Shown: piece by piece, positions 34,495-44,539 of the stretch
How the letters are laid out: the number at the start of each line of letters is the position of its first letter
Position numbering within the stretch: position 1 is the first letter of the stretch
DNA from: Perca fluviatilis
Lineage: Eukaryota > Chordata > Actinopteri > Perciformes > Percidae
Assembly: GCF_010015445.1 (NCBI RefSeq)
Contig: NC_053128.1
Span: 11,514,340 to 11,578,339, forward strand
Length of the DNA stretch: 64,000 bases
Direction of reading: 5' to 3'
Made by a program: the position numbers and the translations under genes
Notes under the pieces: model-generated
The model's input: only the letters and a program-made list of their open reading frames with translations
Database searches by the model: none
What the model was told of the DNA's origin: nothing

Positions 34495-34815
34495 GTAGGG
34501 TTGGGTACCGAAACGCGGTCCCAATAGGGCACCGGTTCAGACGTAAACGGTAGTAACGAGACCGACTTTTATTTTTTATTTTTTTTTCAGAAGCATCGCT
34601 GCACTGGACACTACGTTACCGTTAGCTAGTAGCTGTATTAAACACAATGGTTAAAATGCTGACAGCTTATGTTAAGCGGTGTAAAGTGTGGCTGTATTTC
34701 CCTGTAGAGGATTCCAACACTGGGACGTAACAGCTGCAGCTGCCGCTGTCGGAAAAAACAACACAGACGGTGCATTTACTTGAAACTCGCCAGCCTTGTG
34801 GTGCATTCCAGATGT
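34495..34815. mobile_element. Fragment sharing the core of the 40161/58258 hAT-like family
   Basis: From gggttgggtaccgaaacgcg through caatggttaaaatgctgaca, aggattccaacactgggacg and cagctgcagctgccgctgtc, the text parallels 40430-40815 and 58525-58890. The terminal tagtgttaattt sequences of those copies are absent here. It abuts the preceding MITE. Confidence 0.65.
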
Positions 34816-34961
34816 CAAGTAACACATCTATCACAATGTTTTACAAAGTGTGAAAAAGAAATATGATGGAAAAACTTAAGATGGTAATCTGTTTTTAAAT
34901 TTAAACATAGGCTACTTTTTACATCTCAGTTAAATGAAGTAAGTTATGTAACTATGAGGCA

Positions 34962-34998
34962 TTTCACATTAAAAGCCATGATTGCTTTTAATGTGAAA
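34962..34998. repeat. 15-bp hairpin
   Basis: tttcacattaaaagc (34962-34976) and gcttttaatgtgaaa (34984-34998) are exact reverse complements with a 7-nt loop. Confidence 0.9.
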
Positions 34999-35566
34999 CA
35001 TCAGAAATGCCTTAAACAAAGGAAATAGTTTTTGCTAGAGATGCCCTGAGCTTGAACTTGAGGAATGGCACCAGGGCTTATCCAGGCATGAAATAAACCT
35101 GATCAAATGCCGGTCCTTTCTTTACCTTAGTCTACTCTGTTTTTCCTCACTGTTCGCTGCACATGCAAGTGGGAATTAGAGTGTGTGAATGTGACAAATT
35201 ATTTGGGCAAAACACACAGATTCACTAAACTCCTACGCTAACAAATCTGTTATCTTTCTAATTAGCAAAGGGAGTGTACAAAACTGTTTTTCAAAAGCTC
35301 AGTTTTCTAACATCTCTGAAAGAGTGTTTCTCTAGTAAAAAAGGTCAGCTGATTGTTTTATGTCATATTCAGGGGTCGCATACTCCCAGTTGAACTTGTA
35401 TTCCTATCAGATCAATAATATAGCTTATGAACTTAATAGGTTTAAACCAGAACCATCAGTATTTGGATCACAAATTGAGCAGGTTACACTTGTTTTTTTC
35501 AGTCTGCCAGATAGAAATGAAATCTACATTTAGGTAAAATACAGTATTTTGGAATATTGGATTGAA

Positions 35567-35918
35567 AGCTTTAGTGCGTAACTTTCCTTAACATAACTGC
35601 GTCAAAAGGGACGCCAACAGTCCCAACCAAGTGCGTTTCGATAAAGTGCGATATATGACGCTAAAGGAGACTTTTAGCGTCAATAACAACGACAAAGGCA
35701 CCTGACCAAACATCCGTATTTTACGAGACGGGAGCGAGAATCTTTTTTTTTTTTAATCCTCCTCATGGATGTATTAAGAGAACGGTCCTCCTTGGCTACA
35801 AGCAACTGTGTGGAGGTGGTGCGTGATCAGGCTTGTATCATGTGGACACGCCAACAGTTTTGCTGTCATTACTTAGAATTCCTCATGGGCCAACAGAAAC
35901 TACACACTATAGCTTTAA
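35567..35918. mobile_element. MITE-like element, ~350 bp
   Basis: The left end aaagctttagtgcgtaactt and the right end (reverse complement) ttaaagctatagtgtgtagt form imperfect TIRs. The left half contains the gacgct/agcgtc block related to 17685-17868. The 63-codon frame inside is not a gene. Confidence 0.55.
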
Positions 35919-36189
35919 TTATATGTATAATCATACTCTGTATTGGCAGATACTAAATATATAAGGACTCCGATCCTTTAAATTGATTGATTGGAACATC
36001 AGTACTTTTTATAGTGTACTAGCCTTGGTCACATTATAGCTCACAATATCAAATACCATTGAAAAATATCCTTCATGCATTTGCAGGTAGCTGTACACAT
36101 AAATGTCAAAGAAAGGCATAAATGCAATATATTTTTAAGAATATGTATACTAAAGACCTGTTATAATATTTCTCTTTTGAACAGACCGC

Positions 36190-36196
<7 letters not shown>

Positions 36197-36279
<83 letters not shown>
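36197..36279. repeat. (CA)n microsatellite
   Basis: About 41 uninterrupted CA units. The frame crossing it is an artefact. Confidence 0.98.
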
Positions 36280-36281
<2 letters not shown>

Positions 36282-36284
36282 ATT

Positions 36285-37325
36285 AACATTTATTCTAAGA
36301 ATTCATATCAAGCGTTCTGAGTACTGAGTTTTGACTCAAAAAGAGTTTCCCTGGTGCAGGAATCAGTAAAGGCTGCTGTGTTCCAAATTGGAATTGAAAT
36401 TTATCGAGAATGCTGATTTAAAAAACAAACAAAACAAAAACAGCATTTGCTTTATCATAAGCCAAAGCCCTCCAATAGCTCAGCACAGAGACTTCATTTT
36501 GGATCTTTCATTTATTATTAGGTTAATCATAGCTTCAGTTTCTCCTTTAAAATGGTTAGATTAAAAAGCAAAGCCAAGTTATTATCTGGGATTCTGGAGG
36601 AAATGCACATTCAATCAAGTGTGGAGAGACAGAAAAAAACAGTTTGATTGTAATTCTGTGTGTGGTAATGATACAGGCCTAATCAATATTCCAGTGCCAC
36701 ACTTTTTTGTTTGAGAGAGAAGTCCATTCAACTCTTTGTCATGAAGTTCCCTGGAGTTGGCCTGGAGCAATATTAATACCATGAATTAGAAATGAAAGGA
36801 TGGCAGCAGGTGCCATCGAGCCGTTACATTTCATTTGAGTGGATGAACACTTAGTGACAGAAGTTGGCTATTGCTCCCTTGGTTGCAGCAATTACACTGT
36901 TCAACGGGCACACAATATATAATGAGGGAAACTTTGCCACATCTCTTTGTATGTGTCATCCTGATATATGCTTGCTGCAGAACAGTATTGTTACGCTCGA
37001 GAGGATTAACATGACATCCATATTAATGCAAAGCTTTCACATGCGGGATTGAGTCCAGTGCAAGATTTCAGATGAGTGATGTGAAATCACATTATCTAAC
37101 GATAACAGACAGTGCTCACATTTACAATGCAAAGTATGTGGGTATCTCAGAACAGTACAATACCTAAGAGGGCTTTCTTGTCTGTGGTCATGTGCGAAAG
37201 ACGTGCAGTGTTACAGAATCACAAATATATCCATAATCACAACATATAGTCAAATGTACTCATTATTATAGTATTACAGTTATGATACAACTTTTACGCA
37301 TGATTATGTGAATTAAGAATGTTGT
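36285..37325. other. Non-repetitive stretch, possibly conserved non-coding
   Basis: This kilobase lacks transposon signatures and has mixed, non-decayed-looking sequence, for example around 36770-36860. It is a reasonable place to look for conserved non-coding elements, but sequence alone does not prove it. Confidence 0.25.
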
Positions 37326-37478
37326 TTAAAGGGGTGACAGAATGCAAAACCGATTTTACCTTGGCATAGTTGAATAATGACAGTTTGGAGGGTAAATAGG
37401 ACATATGTAGAAGCTCAAAATCCCATTGACACCTCTTTCCTCTGCAAATGTCACAATTTCAAACGAGCAAATCTCAAC

Positions 37479-37510
37479 GAGCCACCGAGTTGACGTCAAC
37501 TCGGTGGCTC
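37479..37510. repeat. 32-bp perfect palindrome centred on TGACGTCA
   Basis: The half-site gagccaccgagttgac at 37479-37494 is followed directly by its exact reverse complement. The central octamer is the consensus CREB/ATF site, although here it may be only a by-product of the palindrome. Confidence 0.9.
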
Positions 37511-38221
37511 CTTCTTATTTGGCTCTAGTCTCTACCTTTGTCACGCCCCAACATTTATATAGCCCACTGATCTGGGATCCGTTTGTCTTGTGAATCTAGG
37601 TCGCACAGATCTCAGAAATGTTATACATTGTTCGTCTGATATTTCATTACTAAATTCACTTCTGAGACTTTTTTATGGGAGAAATCAATTATGTGCAGTT
37701 TTTTACGAAAATTGATGGCTAATTGCAAATTTAGTACGACTGTTTCGGACTTCAGAAGCTCCACAGTATGACGTGGGAGAGGCCACAGCCTGCCCGGATC
37801 ACTGGCTTGCTTCCCGGACTGCACACCTTCAGACCCCGCTGCGCGCTGGCTGGAGCTCTCTCAGGAGATACAGAATACTGGCCCAGAAATAAAGTGTTTA
37901 GAAGGAGTAGACATTGGACAATGGAGCGGGACATGTGGATCTAATGCAGCGGTGCAGTGGACTCGCCGGCGACGGTACACAGCACGATCAGTGTATAATT
38001 TGGTCCTTCGATTTTCATTTCATAAACAGGTATTAAAAAACAAAAAACGAATGATTTTCGTTTTAAAATACAATTTTTTTTTTCTTTTCATGGTCAAAAG
38101 GGGATGGGAGAAATTTTAAATATGTTTTTATCTTCATTTTCTATTTCTTATAACAAAAAATGTAATCATTGTACACGTAATGTTATCTTGATAGTTATGT
38201 AAAGTTAAACGCGATCACCCC

Positions 38222-38290
38222 CCCCCGAGGGCACGCGAACCGGTGACCGAATCTATTAACTCGGTAGGCCAACCAACCGACCGTCCGGTT
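38222..38290 (-). repeat. Possible tRNA-like SINE remnant
   Basis: On the minus strand, agtcggttggttggcctacc and ggtcaccggttcgcgtgccc are spaced like the D-arm (A box) and T-arm (B box, GGTTCG) of a tRNA. There is no clean cloverleaf and no 3' CCA or A tail. It could equally be coincidence in a GC-rich insert. Confidence 0.25.
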
Positions 38291-38564
38291 GAACCGACTC
38301 CCGTAAAAGAGTCGGTTGTCCCATCACTACAAACCAGCTGAGTACTTGACTTTCAGTTCACGGCTGTAACGTCACTGTTACATTAACGTTACATTAACGT
38401 TATCGTTACAGCGGCAAAGTCTGTTCCTAGCAAACTTTCTGTTGCTGCTGTTAAGCTTGCTGATCTGGCAGAAAGTCACCGGTGGGTCGGGATCAGATCA
38501 TGGGGATCAGACTGGTGCTGGCTCTAATGTTATAATGTTCGCTGCTGCCGCTGCAGCTAGCTAG

Positions 38565-38591
38565 CAGGGATGGTGGCTAGCACCATCCCTG
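38565..38591. repeat. 11-bp hairpin
   Basis: cagggatggtg and caccatccctg are perfect arms around a 5-nt loop (gctag). Confidence 0.9.
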
Positions 38592-38692
38592 TGACCTGGG
38601 TCCCCGGTTCGCTCTATGTTCGCTCCCCGATGCTGATTGACTCTGGTCCGTCTGCAGAGCTGGCGTTACCTGCTCTAGCTAAGCTGGGAATC
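38588..38692 (+). pseudogene. Possible retroelement aspartic-protease remnant
   Basis: A plus-strand frame reads PVTWVPGSLYVRSP, then MLIDSG, then a segment ending LALPALAKLGI. The LIDSG catalytic-loop pattern followed about 13 residues later by LA-KLGI resembles the retropepsin of Ty3/gypsy-type LTR retrotransposons. Only about 35 residues align, and no gag, reverse transcriptase or LTR is seen. If real it is a tiny relic captured inside the nested element. Confidence 0.3.
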
Positions 38693-39634
38693 AGACGAGT
38701 CTGCCGCACTGGTGTTTTATTCATATTTTCTTTTCTTTGCAGATAGCTTTGATGCACTGATGTCAGGCAGGCTTGCTAGTTGCTTTTAGTCTGAGTCTGT
38801 GAGATAACCATACTTCCTTTGAATATAACATGTAAATAAAAAGACAGAAATAAATAAAAGTCCCCTGAAATAAAAGTAAAACATATTATATACATATATT
38901 GAACTATAATGACTAATGCATATGTTTATATGTATTGCCTCATTTATGTATTTCATAGATATATTAATGTATATTTATGTAAAGATGTGCAAAAAAAGGA
39001 TGATCTGTTGCTCAGGAAGTTAGTCTACGGTTTCCCTCAACTGCAGCCTGGGTCAAAGCAAAACTGGTAGGCTACACCAGTGCTACTCATGGATGTATAA
39101 AGAGAACGTGCTACTGCCTTGGAAATGCAACATCCGGTCTCAGAATATGAAAAAGCAATGGCATTTTTTCATTAATGTTTTCCAGTGATTACATTTTTTG
39201 TTATATGAAATACAAAATTTTCACATTCCCTTTTGACAATGAAAACAAAAAAACGCCTTGTATTTCAATTTCAAATGTTGTATTTTAAAACGAAAATCAA
39301 ATAACCATTCGTTTTTTTTATATCTGTTAATGAAATGAAAATCGAATGACCAAAACACACTGACCAAGGTACGTTAATTTTTTTTTTTTTCAACATGGAT
39401 CCTCGGGGAACACAGTGTCAAAAGCACAGGTGTGTGTGTGTGCGCGACACACTGGCGGATGAACAATCTAATGAAACTCTGTATCTAGTGCTTTGTACAG
39501 TAACATTAGTTGATGAGTTTATGTCTCCGGCCGAAATGAAGTTTGAAGCCAGCGGCTGCCGGGCGTGTCTGGACATTTCTGTAGTTTTTAACGTTACAGT
39601 GTGAAAGCGCAGCTGGCGCTGAGAAAAAAAGGGA

Positions 39635-39772
39635 TTGTGTGTGTGTGTGTCTGTGTGTGTGTGTGCGTGCGCAGCACTGTGTGTGTGTGTGTGCAGCGCT
39701 GTCTGTGTGTGTGTGTGCGCAGTGCCGTCTGTGTGTGTGTGTGTGTGTGCTGCACTGTCTGTGTGCCTGTGT

Positions 39773-39815
<43 letters not shown>

Positions 39816-39869
39816 TGCGTGCGCAGCGCTTTCTATTTGTGCCTGTGTGTGTGTGTGTGTGTGCGTGCA
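39635..39869. repeat. GT-rich compound repeat with GCGCAG interruptions
   Basis: (GT)n runs are broken at intervals of about 40-50 bp by gcgcagcactgt, gcagcgctgtctgt and gcgcagtgccgtctgt words, giving a higher-order pattern. Alternating purine-pyrimidine sequence of this kind favours Z-DNA. The 89-150-codon frames across it are artefacts. Confidence 0.9.
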
Positions 39870-40160
39870 ACCAATCAGCGCGCAGCTTATCTAAATATTC
39901 ATGAGCAAACCATATAAGGCAGAAAACATGTTGTTCATTCTAAGGCCAATTTATAGGTCTTTATTATATATAAATATATAATAAAATAGCACTCTGGCCA
40001 TTTTCAGCCCAACCAATGTTAGATACCCTATTAGGAGACCTTAAGGAACAGTGTGAAATACCCTATATAATCATTATCTCACCCCTTTAAGGGCCAAATA
40101 GTGTTTTTGTATCTAAAATCCTTTTATGGCATATATGTAATCATATATTATGTATCTATA

Positions 40161-41193
40161 TAGTGTTAATTTCGTCAGACGAGACGAGACTAAATATGTT
40201 CGTCAACGACCTTTTTTTCCATGACTAAGACGAGACGATGACGAGACTGCGCAAATGTCCAAACACGCAGACTAAGACTAAATTAACATGCATTATTGTT
40301 GACGAAAAAAGACGAGACTAAAATGTTTTGCATAAAATAAAAACTAAGATAAAATCTCTCTTCATTTTCGTCTACAATCGTCTCTACTTTTTCATCATGA
40401 GATAGAATATTCAGCTGTTACTGAGACCCGGTGCTACGGCACCGACAGGTGCCCTAACGACCGTTATCTACCAGACCGAATAGCAACGCAGATTTTGGTG
40501 CCACTTAAATGCCTGCGCTTCTCTCTGATGCTCCTAAACGGACGTTAGAGGCAACTGAAACATCGCTGCACGGAGCGCTAGTTAACAATATACCTGGCAG
40601 CAGGTAACGTTAGCATACCGTTAGCTAGCAGTTGGAGTAAGCACGGTTAAAATCATTGACATATATAAAAGGGTTACAATGCTGACAGCTAAACGGTGTA
40701 AAGGTTTGTCTCTATTTCACTGTGTAGGATTCCAACACGAGACGTACGACAGTCTGCAGCTGCCGTTGTCTGAAAAACAACACATATGTTGCGTTCACTT
40801 GAAATACGCCTCGCCAGTTTCGTGCTGCATTTATTTTATTGTAAAATATACTTTTCCCATGCATTGGTTGTTTTTGTCGTTTACTGGTGAAATAAGGAAG
40901 AGGCTCAATATTTATATAACTTTATATCATTTATTTATTTTTATAACTATTTGACTGAAATGGTTATCAGAAATAATTTATTTAAAAAAAGACAAATGTT
41001 TTGACTAAAACTTGACTAAAATGGCGAGACTTTTAGTCGACTAAAACTTGACTAAGATACCTTGAGTTCTCTTTTGACTAAAACTAGACTAAAATGACGA
41101 GCCTTTTAGTCGACTAAAACTTGACTAACAAAAATGTTTGGCACAAGACTAAGACTAAGACTAAATTAAAAATAGGTGACAAAATTAACACTA
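40161..41193. mobile_element. hAT-like element copy 1, perfect 8-bp target duplication
   Basis: The termini tagtgttaatttcgtca and (reverse complement) tagtgttaattttgtca are matched TIRs. They are flanked on both sides by TATCTATA (40153-40160 and 41194-41201), the 8-bp duplication typical of hAT transposition. Subterminally, ttttagtcgactaaaa occurs twice on the right (41031, 41104). A short frame from 40679 (MLTAKRCKG...) parallels 58748, and a fragment at 34658 reads KVWLYF; this weakly suggests the start of a BED-type transposase exon. No full transposase is present, so it is non-autonomous. Confidence 0.85.
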
Positions 41194-41204
41194 TATCTAT
41201 ATTT

Positions 41205-43100
41205 ATGTATTATCATTATAATGATCTGTTATTTATGTAAGGGATCATTTCCAATGAGGAAGAAGCATCCAGTTATGCAGTCTGTTACAAGAAATTATTG
41301 GACACCTGCCAGCTTCGATGATATACTGTAGTCATGTATGTAGTGTGTCCTATTATGTCATCTGTGAAGCTTAGTACTATAATTAAATCATTGTGTATGT
41401 TGCCGTATTATCTTGGTTTGGCATTTTTGGTGAACTTTTTTATTTTAACGGTTTTAATTTTGGTGTCATTCTTAATTACTTTGAATGGTTTCATTAGTTT
41501 ACCGTAATGTATTGATGGTCCTCTATGATAGACTAAAAAGACTAGGGATTATCAGAAGAATCTGGACTTAACTGTATGTGCAACTTTTCAGCTGCCATCT
41601 GCGGTCGCGTGTTACAGGCACACGTTCAAAATGGCCACTGTGCGGCTGTATCACGGTGTTTAATAGAATGCTCATACATATATATATCGTTTTGGGACTC
41701 ATTGAAAATCAACATATTCTGTCCTTTAAGTATGATGTGGGATGATGTGTTGGCTTTTCCATTATGTTTGTCAGTCTACACACAGTACAGAGTTACTTTA
41801 GTTGTCACAACTACTGATGAGTAGTTTGTACACTCTAGCAACCTTCAACAAAATTGCTTAAAATCAGCTAACCAATCAATAGACATTCTCAGAAAATTAA
41901 CTCCTTTATATGAGCATTCTTTGAGTTTGATAGACTTGCAGATGCAGGCTCACGTCTTTAGAAAATAGTTGCTGCATTTTTGAAGTGCTACCAGTGATCT
42001 TGAATACAAGAATGGCTTCTGGGATATTGGCAATATGTTTTTCTTCACTATAGTGTTTACATACATTTTTATAATGCGAGCAGATAGCATGTAAATCAAT
42101 AGAGCTGTGTAGGCAAAACGAATTTGCAGGTCACTGCTTTGTGCTCAGGATGTTTTTGCAGGTCTCAGTACAATACCAAGTTTTAAAATTAAGGTCAAGA
42201 TGAGACAAAAAAGTTCCTTGAAACCTGCTGTCATACATCCTACATTGAGGAGGGTTTTGCAATGATGAAAAATATAAATATGGGAGAGATGGTTGTCAAA
42301 GCATGGTCAAGTCAGGTATAGCAGATGAGAGTAACAGGTTTCATCTTAGGGCTTGTAGTTATGTAGCTTGTCTATTGTTATCTTAACTTTCTGGCAGGGA
42401 AATGGACCTGCAAGCCCTTTTTCATTTTATTTTACTGTTATGCAGGAGGTTTGCATTTTCTTCAATTGCCCTACAACATTGTTATAATTACAATGCTGAT
42501 GTATTTACCTCCAGAGGAAAATGTTTTTTTTGTCAGCAATGGTACATGATAATTATTTATAGGTATCAATATCTCAATTTACTACACACTATAGAGCAAA
42601 CTGTTGTGTTTATTATGTAGGGAATAGTTAAGGAGAGAACAAGGGAGAGCTTTTTGGCAAAGCCAATGTTATGATCAGCATAGTATTTACATTACAGTTC
42701 TTTTAGATCAGACCAAGGAAAGGCCACCATCTGGCCCATCTGTGTGGCCACCATCTGGACACCTGTACAGCCTGCATCATCACTCTGCTGTCAGGTAAAG
42801 TCCTGGTCTGGGCCATGCCTGTTCGGGAGCAGCCAGCTCACCTGTGTGTTAATTACTCCTTGTTTACAGCCGAGGCGATGAAGGTCTCTGATCATCCAGT
42901 CTCTGTGAGAGACATGACTGAACAATTTGGCCAACGTGTTTGTGGTGTGGCCGATTAAGGTGTTCACACATTAGCTACAGAGGGGGGCTGGAATGAGGAA
43001 TCCGCCTTTCTACGCGGTTCAACAACACCAATAAAATGGGTTTACCTCTCAATTTGATCAGGATTCTTTTAGTGCTGTGGCCATCTGCATCGACAGTTGC
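41205..43100. other. Mostly unannotated
   Basis: No repeat termini are visible. A possible short exon-like block lies at 42707-42794. Frames at 41576 and 42402 are unsupported. Confidence 0.35.
42707..42794 (+). other. Exon-like block, speculative
   Basis: An 88-bp segment is bounded by attacagttcttttag on the left and tcag|gtaaag on the right, a good acceptor/donor pair. It is GC-richer than its flanks and open in all three forward frames. It contains an internal near-duplication (ggccaccatctgg twice). No known domain is encoded. Confidence 0.15.
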
Positions 43101-43118
43101 CTTAAATGGTAAGAAGTA

Positions 43119-43292
43119 GGGGCACCCGGATAGCTCAGTTGGTAGAGCAGGCCCCCATATATAGAGGTTTACTCCTCGACACAGCGGGCCTGGTTTTGAC
43201 TACGACGTGCGGCCCTTTGCTGCATGTCATTCCCCCTTTCACTTCAGCTGCCCTGTCATTAAAGGCCTAAAAATGCCCAAAAAATAAATAAA
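43119..43292 (+). mobile_element. tRNA-derived SINE with 15-bp target duplication
   Basis: The head ggcacccggatagctcagtt + ggtagagcag is a clear tRNA 5' part with an RNA polymerase III A box. A degenerate B box (ggttttgactacgacg) follows at about 43192. The tail is an A-rich aaaaaataaataaaaa. The insertion is flanked by aaatggtaagaagta (43104-43118) and aaatggtaagaaata (43293-43307), a 15-bp duplication with one mismatch, which proves retroposition. The B-box change probably makes it inactive. Confidence 0.85.
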
Positions 43293-43854
43293 AAATGGTA
43301 AGAAATAGTCTTCACTCCCTAGACACACCATTGCTGTGAGTTCTACCTATGTTTCAGCTGCTCTCCTCATCTAGTTTTCTTGCCCTTTGCTCCATCAGAG
43401 ACACTGAGAAATACAGCACAACATTGGACCCCTAGAGAACAACTGTTCCAGAATGTGCTTGTAATGTTGTCATTTAGTGCGTTTTCACACCTGCCTTGTT
43501 TAGTTCGGTCAAATCGAACCCTGGAGTTTTTACCCCCTTTGTGTGGTTGGTTTCGGCAGATGTGAATGTAGCAATCACACTCGGGTACGGACCAAAACAA
43601 CCGGACCGAGACCACCTCCTTAAGGCTCTGGTACACTTTGGTACATTTTGTTTGTGGTGAGAACGTGATCCAACCCAACTACGAGGTGTACACCGCAAGT
43701 TTAAACTAAACGGCTCCTATAGTTAGGTGTGCTTTGCAATCTGCGATGCAGCAAGGCATGCAAACTGTAGCTGCTTGCAATGTTTCTCTCACACATATTT
43801 ATATACACTCACCTAAAGGATTATTAGGAACACCATACTAATACCGTGTTTGAC

Positions 43855-43953
43855 GCTATCCTATCCATATGGGCCAACATTTCTAAAGAATACTTCCAGC
43901 CCCTTGTTGAATCAATGACACAAAGAATTAAGGAAGTTCTGAAGGCAAAAGGA
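43855..43953 (+). pseudogene. Tc1-type transposase C-terminus, inverted fragment
   Basis: The plus strand reads AILSIWANISKEYF, then QPLVESM and RIKEVLKAKG, the usual last ~33 residues of a Tc1-type transposase. This is opposite in strand to the N-terminal and middle parts of the same element. The fragment is bounded by the left TIR region and by a C/G-rich junction at about 43955-43975. Confidence 0.85.
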
Positions 43954-43984
43954 ATCCCCCCCACCACCACCAGCCTGCCCAGTG

Positions 43985-44539
43985 GTAACAAGGCATGACG
44001 GATCAATGTTCTCATTCTGTTTACGCCAAATTCGGACTCTAACATCTGAATGTCTCAACAGAAATCGAGACTCATCAGACCAGGCAACATTTTTCCAGTC
44101 TTCAACTGTCCAATTTTGGTGTGCTCATGCAAATTGTAGCCTCATTTTCCTATGATTAGTGGAGATGAGTGGTACCCAGTGGGGTCTTCTGCTGGTGTAG
44201 CCCATCCGCCTCAAGGTTGTGCGTGTTGTGGCTTCACAAATGCTTTGCTGCATACCTTGGATGTAACGAGTGGTTATTTGAGTCAAAGTTGATCTTCTAT
44301 CAGCTTGAGTCACTCGGCCCATTCTCCTCTGACCTCTAGCATCAACAAGGCATTTTCGCCCTCCAGGACTGCTGCATACTGGATGTTTTTCCTTTTTCAG
44401 ACCATTCTTTGTGCACCCTAGAAATGGTTGTGTGTGAAAATCCCAGTAACTGAGCAGATTGTGAAATACTCAGACCAGCCCGTCTGGCACCAACAACCAT
44501 GCCACGCTCAAAGTTGCTTAGATCACCTTTCTTTCCCAT
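43985..44539 (-). pseudogene. Tc1-type transposase, N-terminal and middle parts
   Basis: The frame from 44539 starts MGKKGDLSNFERGM and contains the paired helix-turn-helix DNA-binding region (SISQSAQLLGFSHTTISRVHKEW). After frame breaks it continues with DRRSTLTQITTR and TTLRRMGYTSRRP (44322-44125). It then reads NWTVEDWKNVAWSDESRF (around 44110-44060), where WSDESRF holds the first catalytic aspartate of the DDE triad. It ends in a glycine run near 43965-43985. The second aspartate and the glutamate are missing. Stops and frameshifts make it non-functional. The protein would bind the TIRs and cut at TA in an intact element. Confidence 0.85.

Larger units (their letters stand above)
37988..39363. 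mobile_element. Long-TIR element nested in the TTAA element
   Basis: The left arm (tcagtgtataatttggtcct, cgattttcatttcat, ttttcgttttaaaatacaa) is mirrored on the right (39260-39363) over about 90 bp with indels. The interior carries a tRNA-like patch near 38225-38290, a hairpin at 38565-38591 and a possible protease-like remnant at 38588-38692, so it has itself been a landing site. The target duplication is not clear. Confidence 0.65.
37326..40090. mobile_element. TTAA-flanked element enlarged by nested insertions
   Basis: Left end TTAA + aggggtgacagaatg (37326) and right end, in reverse complement TTAA + aggggtgagataatg (40090), are matching TIRs with TTAA at both edges. The total is 2.77 kb, most of it foreign: a second TIR element at 37988-39363 and a GT-rich array at 39635-39869. 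The left arm also carries a 32-bp perfect palindrome. No transposase is readable. Confidence 0.7.

Noticed and set aside
39418..39917. Frames of 89-150 codons on both strands
   Set aside because: They are translations of (GT)n/(CA)n sequence (HTHTHT or CVCVCV), not proteins.
43119..43200. Functional tRNA gene
   Set aside because: The A box is good but the B box and acceptor stem are not, and the A-rich tail and target duplication show a SINE.
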